64,000 nt of DNA, from positions 1 to 64,000 of the forward strand of contig JAPJBO010000894.1 in the NCBI GenBank assembly GCA_030068145.1, read 5' to 3'. Below, piece after piece: positions 63,568 through 64,000 of this stretch; the first letter of the stretch is position 1; each line of letters starts with the position of its first letter. Both the position numbers and the translations under genes were made by a program. The notes beneath the pieces were generated by a model. The model ran no database searches and was not told the origin of the DNA. It saw only the letters and a program-made list of their open reading frames with translations. Origin of the DNA: Diplonema papillatum (Eukaryota > Euglenozoa > Diplonemea > Diplonemida > Diplonemidae).

Positions 63568-63838
63568 TTCGCTTTCCGTGTCTTGGTCTTCTTGGGCTAT
63601 GGCTTCCATGCCTCTTTTGCGGACTCTTGACCATTCAATGTACTCTTTAAAGGTCCATCTTCCGCCCTTCAGGAGGATGCACAGCTTTGGGTTGCTGTCA
63701 TTCATGTGAACTGCGCGGCACCCCTGCGGAAGCACCCTTGCACAGGCTGTTGGAAACATTATCTCGGATGTGAGGCCACAGGTGATGAATGGGGCATAGC
63801 CCCCGCCATCCTTTCTTCTTCTCCGGCATGTTGCAAAT
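63568..63838 (-). CDS. possible terminal exon of unknown gene, partial at window edge
   Basis: On the minus strand an acceptor-like CCTTATCTAG is followed by GVAFATCRRRRKDGGGYAPF, later CAVHMNDSNPKL-like sequence and LKGGRWTFKEYIEWSRVRKR, then an acidic end to a stop. Composition is protein-like but I do not recognise a family. Any upstream exon would be beyond the right edge or in the last 150 bases. Confidence 0.3.
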
Positions 63839-64000
63839 GCAACCCCTAGATAAGGTGTCACCTTGTTGGTTGTTCTTTCTCGTTCTCAGAACAATGTAGA
63901 GTTCCTGTTGGAATTTAAAGACTGCGCTGTGTCTTTTCGTCTCTTTAACGTCCCGGAGCGCATTAACTGGCGAGTCAGTCTCAATTCCGCGTCTCAGCGG

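Overview
The window is nuclear DNA of a eukaryote, most likely a unicellular alga or other protist with a transposon-rich genome. Host coding sequence is very GC-rich and full of CAG/CAA (Gln) and AAC (Asn) runs. Introns follow GT-AG. Intergenic DNA is lower in GC and packed with mobile elements and simple repeats. I see no operons, CRISPR arrays, rRNA or convincing tRNA genes, and I cannot name the species.

Layout. 1-4.8 kb: two compact tyrosine-recombinase-type retroelements back to back, each with one RT-RNase H frame; the second sits inside a (TC)n microsatellite and has split direct repeats. 5.35-6.0 kb: last exon of a leucine-rich-repeat gene. 6-10 kb: repeats, including a 78-bp hairpin. 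10.1-26.9 kb: a four-domain voltage-gated calcium channel alpha-1-like gene. I resolve four exons whose phases join into a 3,888-residue protein. Its third-domain intron holds an antisense LINE with an 18-bp target duplication. The intron before the last exon holds two decayed copies of that exon. 27.8-28.1 kb: relic of a LINE C-terminus. 28.4-33.0 kb: a MORN-repeat protein gene with long Gln runs and a 34-residue repeat, followed to 34.4 kb by decayed copies of its own 3' end. 35-38.4 kb: a tandemly duplicated segment, then a 2.3-kb foldback element built from short tandem repeats. 39.0-39.5 kb: small exon of unknown function. 40.4-41.7 kb: a second, more degenerate foldback region. 43.6-47.8 kb: a whole-looking tyrosine-recombinase retroelement on the minus strand with the order gag, recombinase, RT-RNase H, as in VIPER-type elements. 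48-48.6 kb: nested MITEs. 50.2-51.6 kb: LINE RT fragment. 53.9-56.5 kb: inverted repeats and a 204-bp satellite. 56.75-57.7 kb: LINE RNase H plus zinc-knuckle fragment. 58.47-61.73 kb: an apparently complete hAT transposon with terminal inverted repeats and a perfect 8-bp target duplication. 61.8-62.3 kb: C-terminal fragment of another LINE-like ORF. 62.3-64 kb: AT-rich DNA, a long hairpin and a possible exon.

The host genes (channel, MORN protein, LRR protein) show no sign of a shared pathway. What links the first two is their history: both have decayed partial copies of their own 3' coding parts lying beside them. Introns of the channel also share a recurring cassette next to the 3' splice sites.
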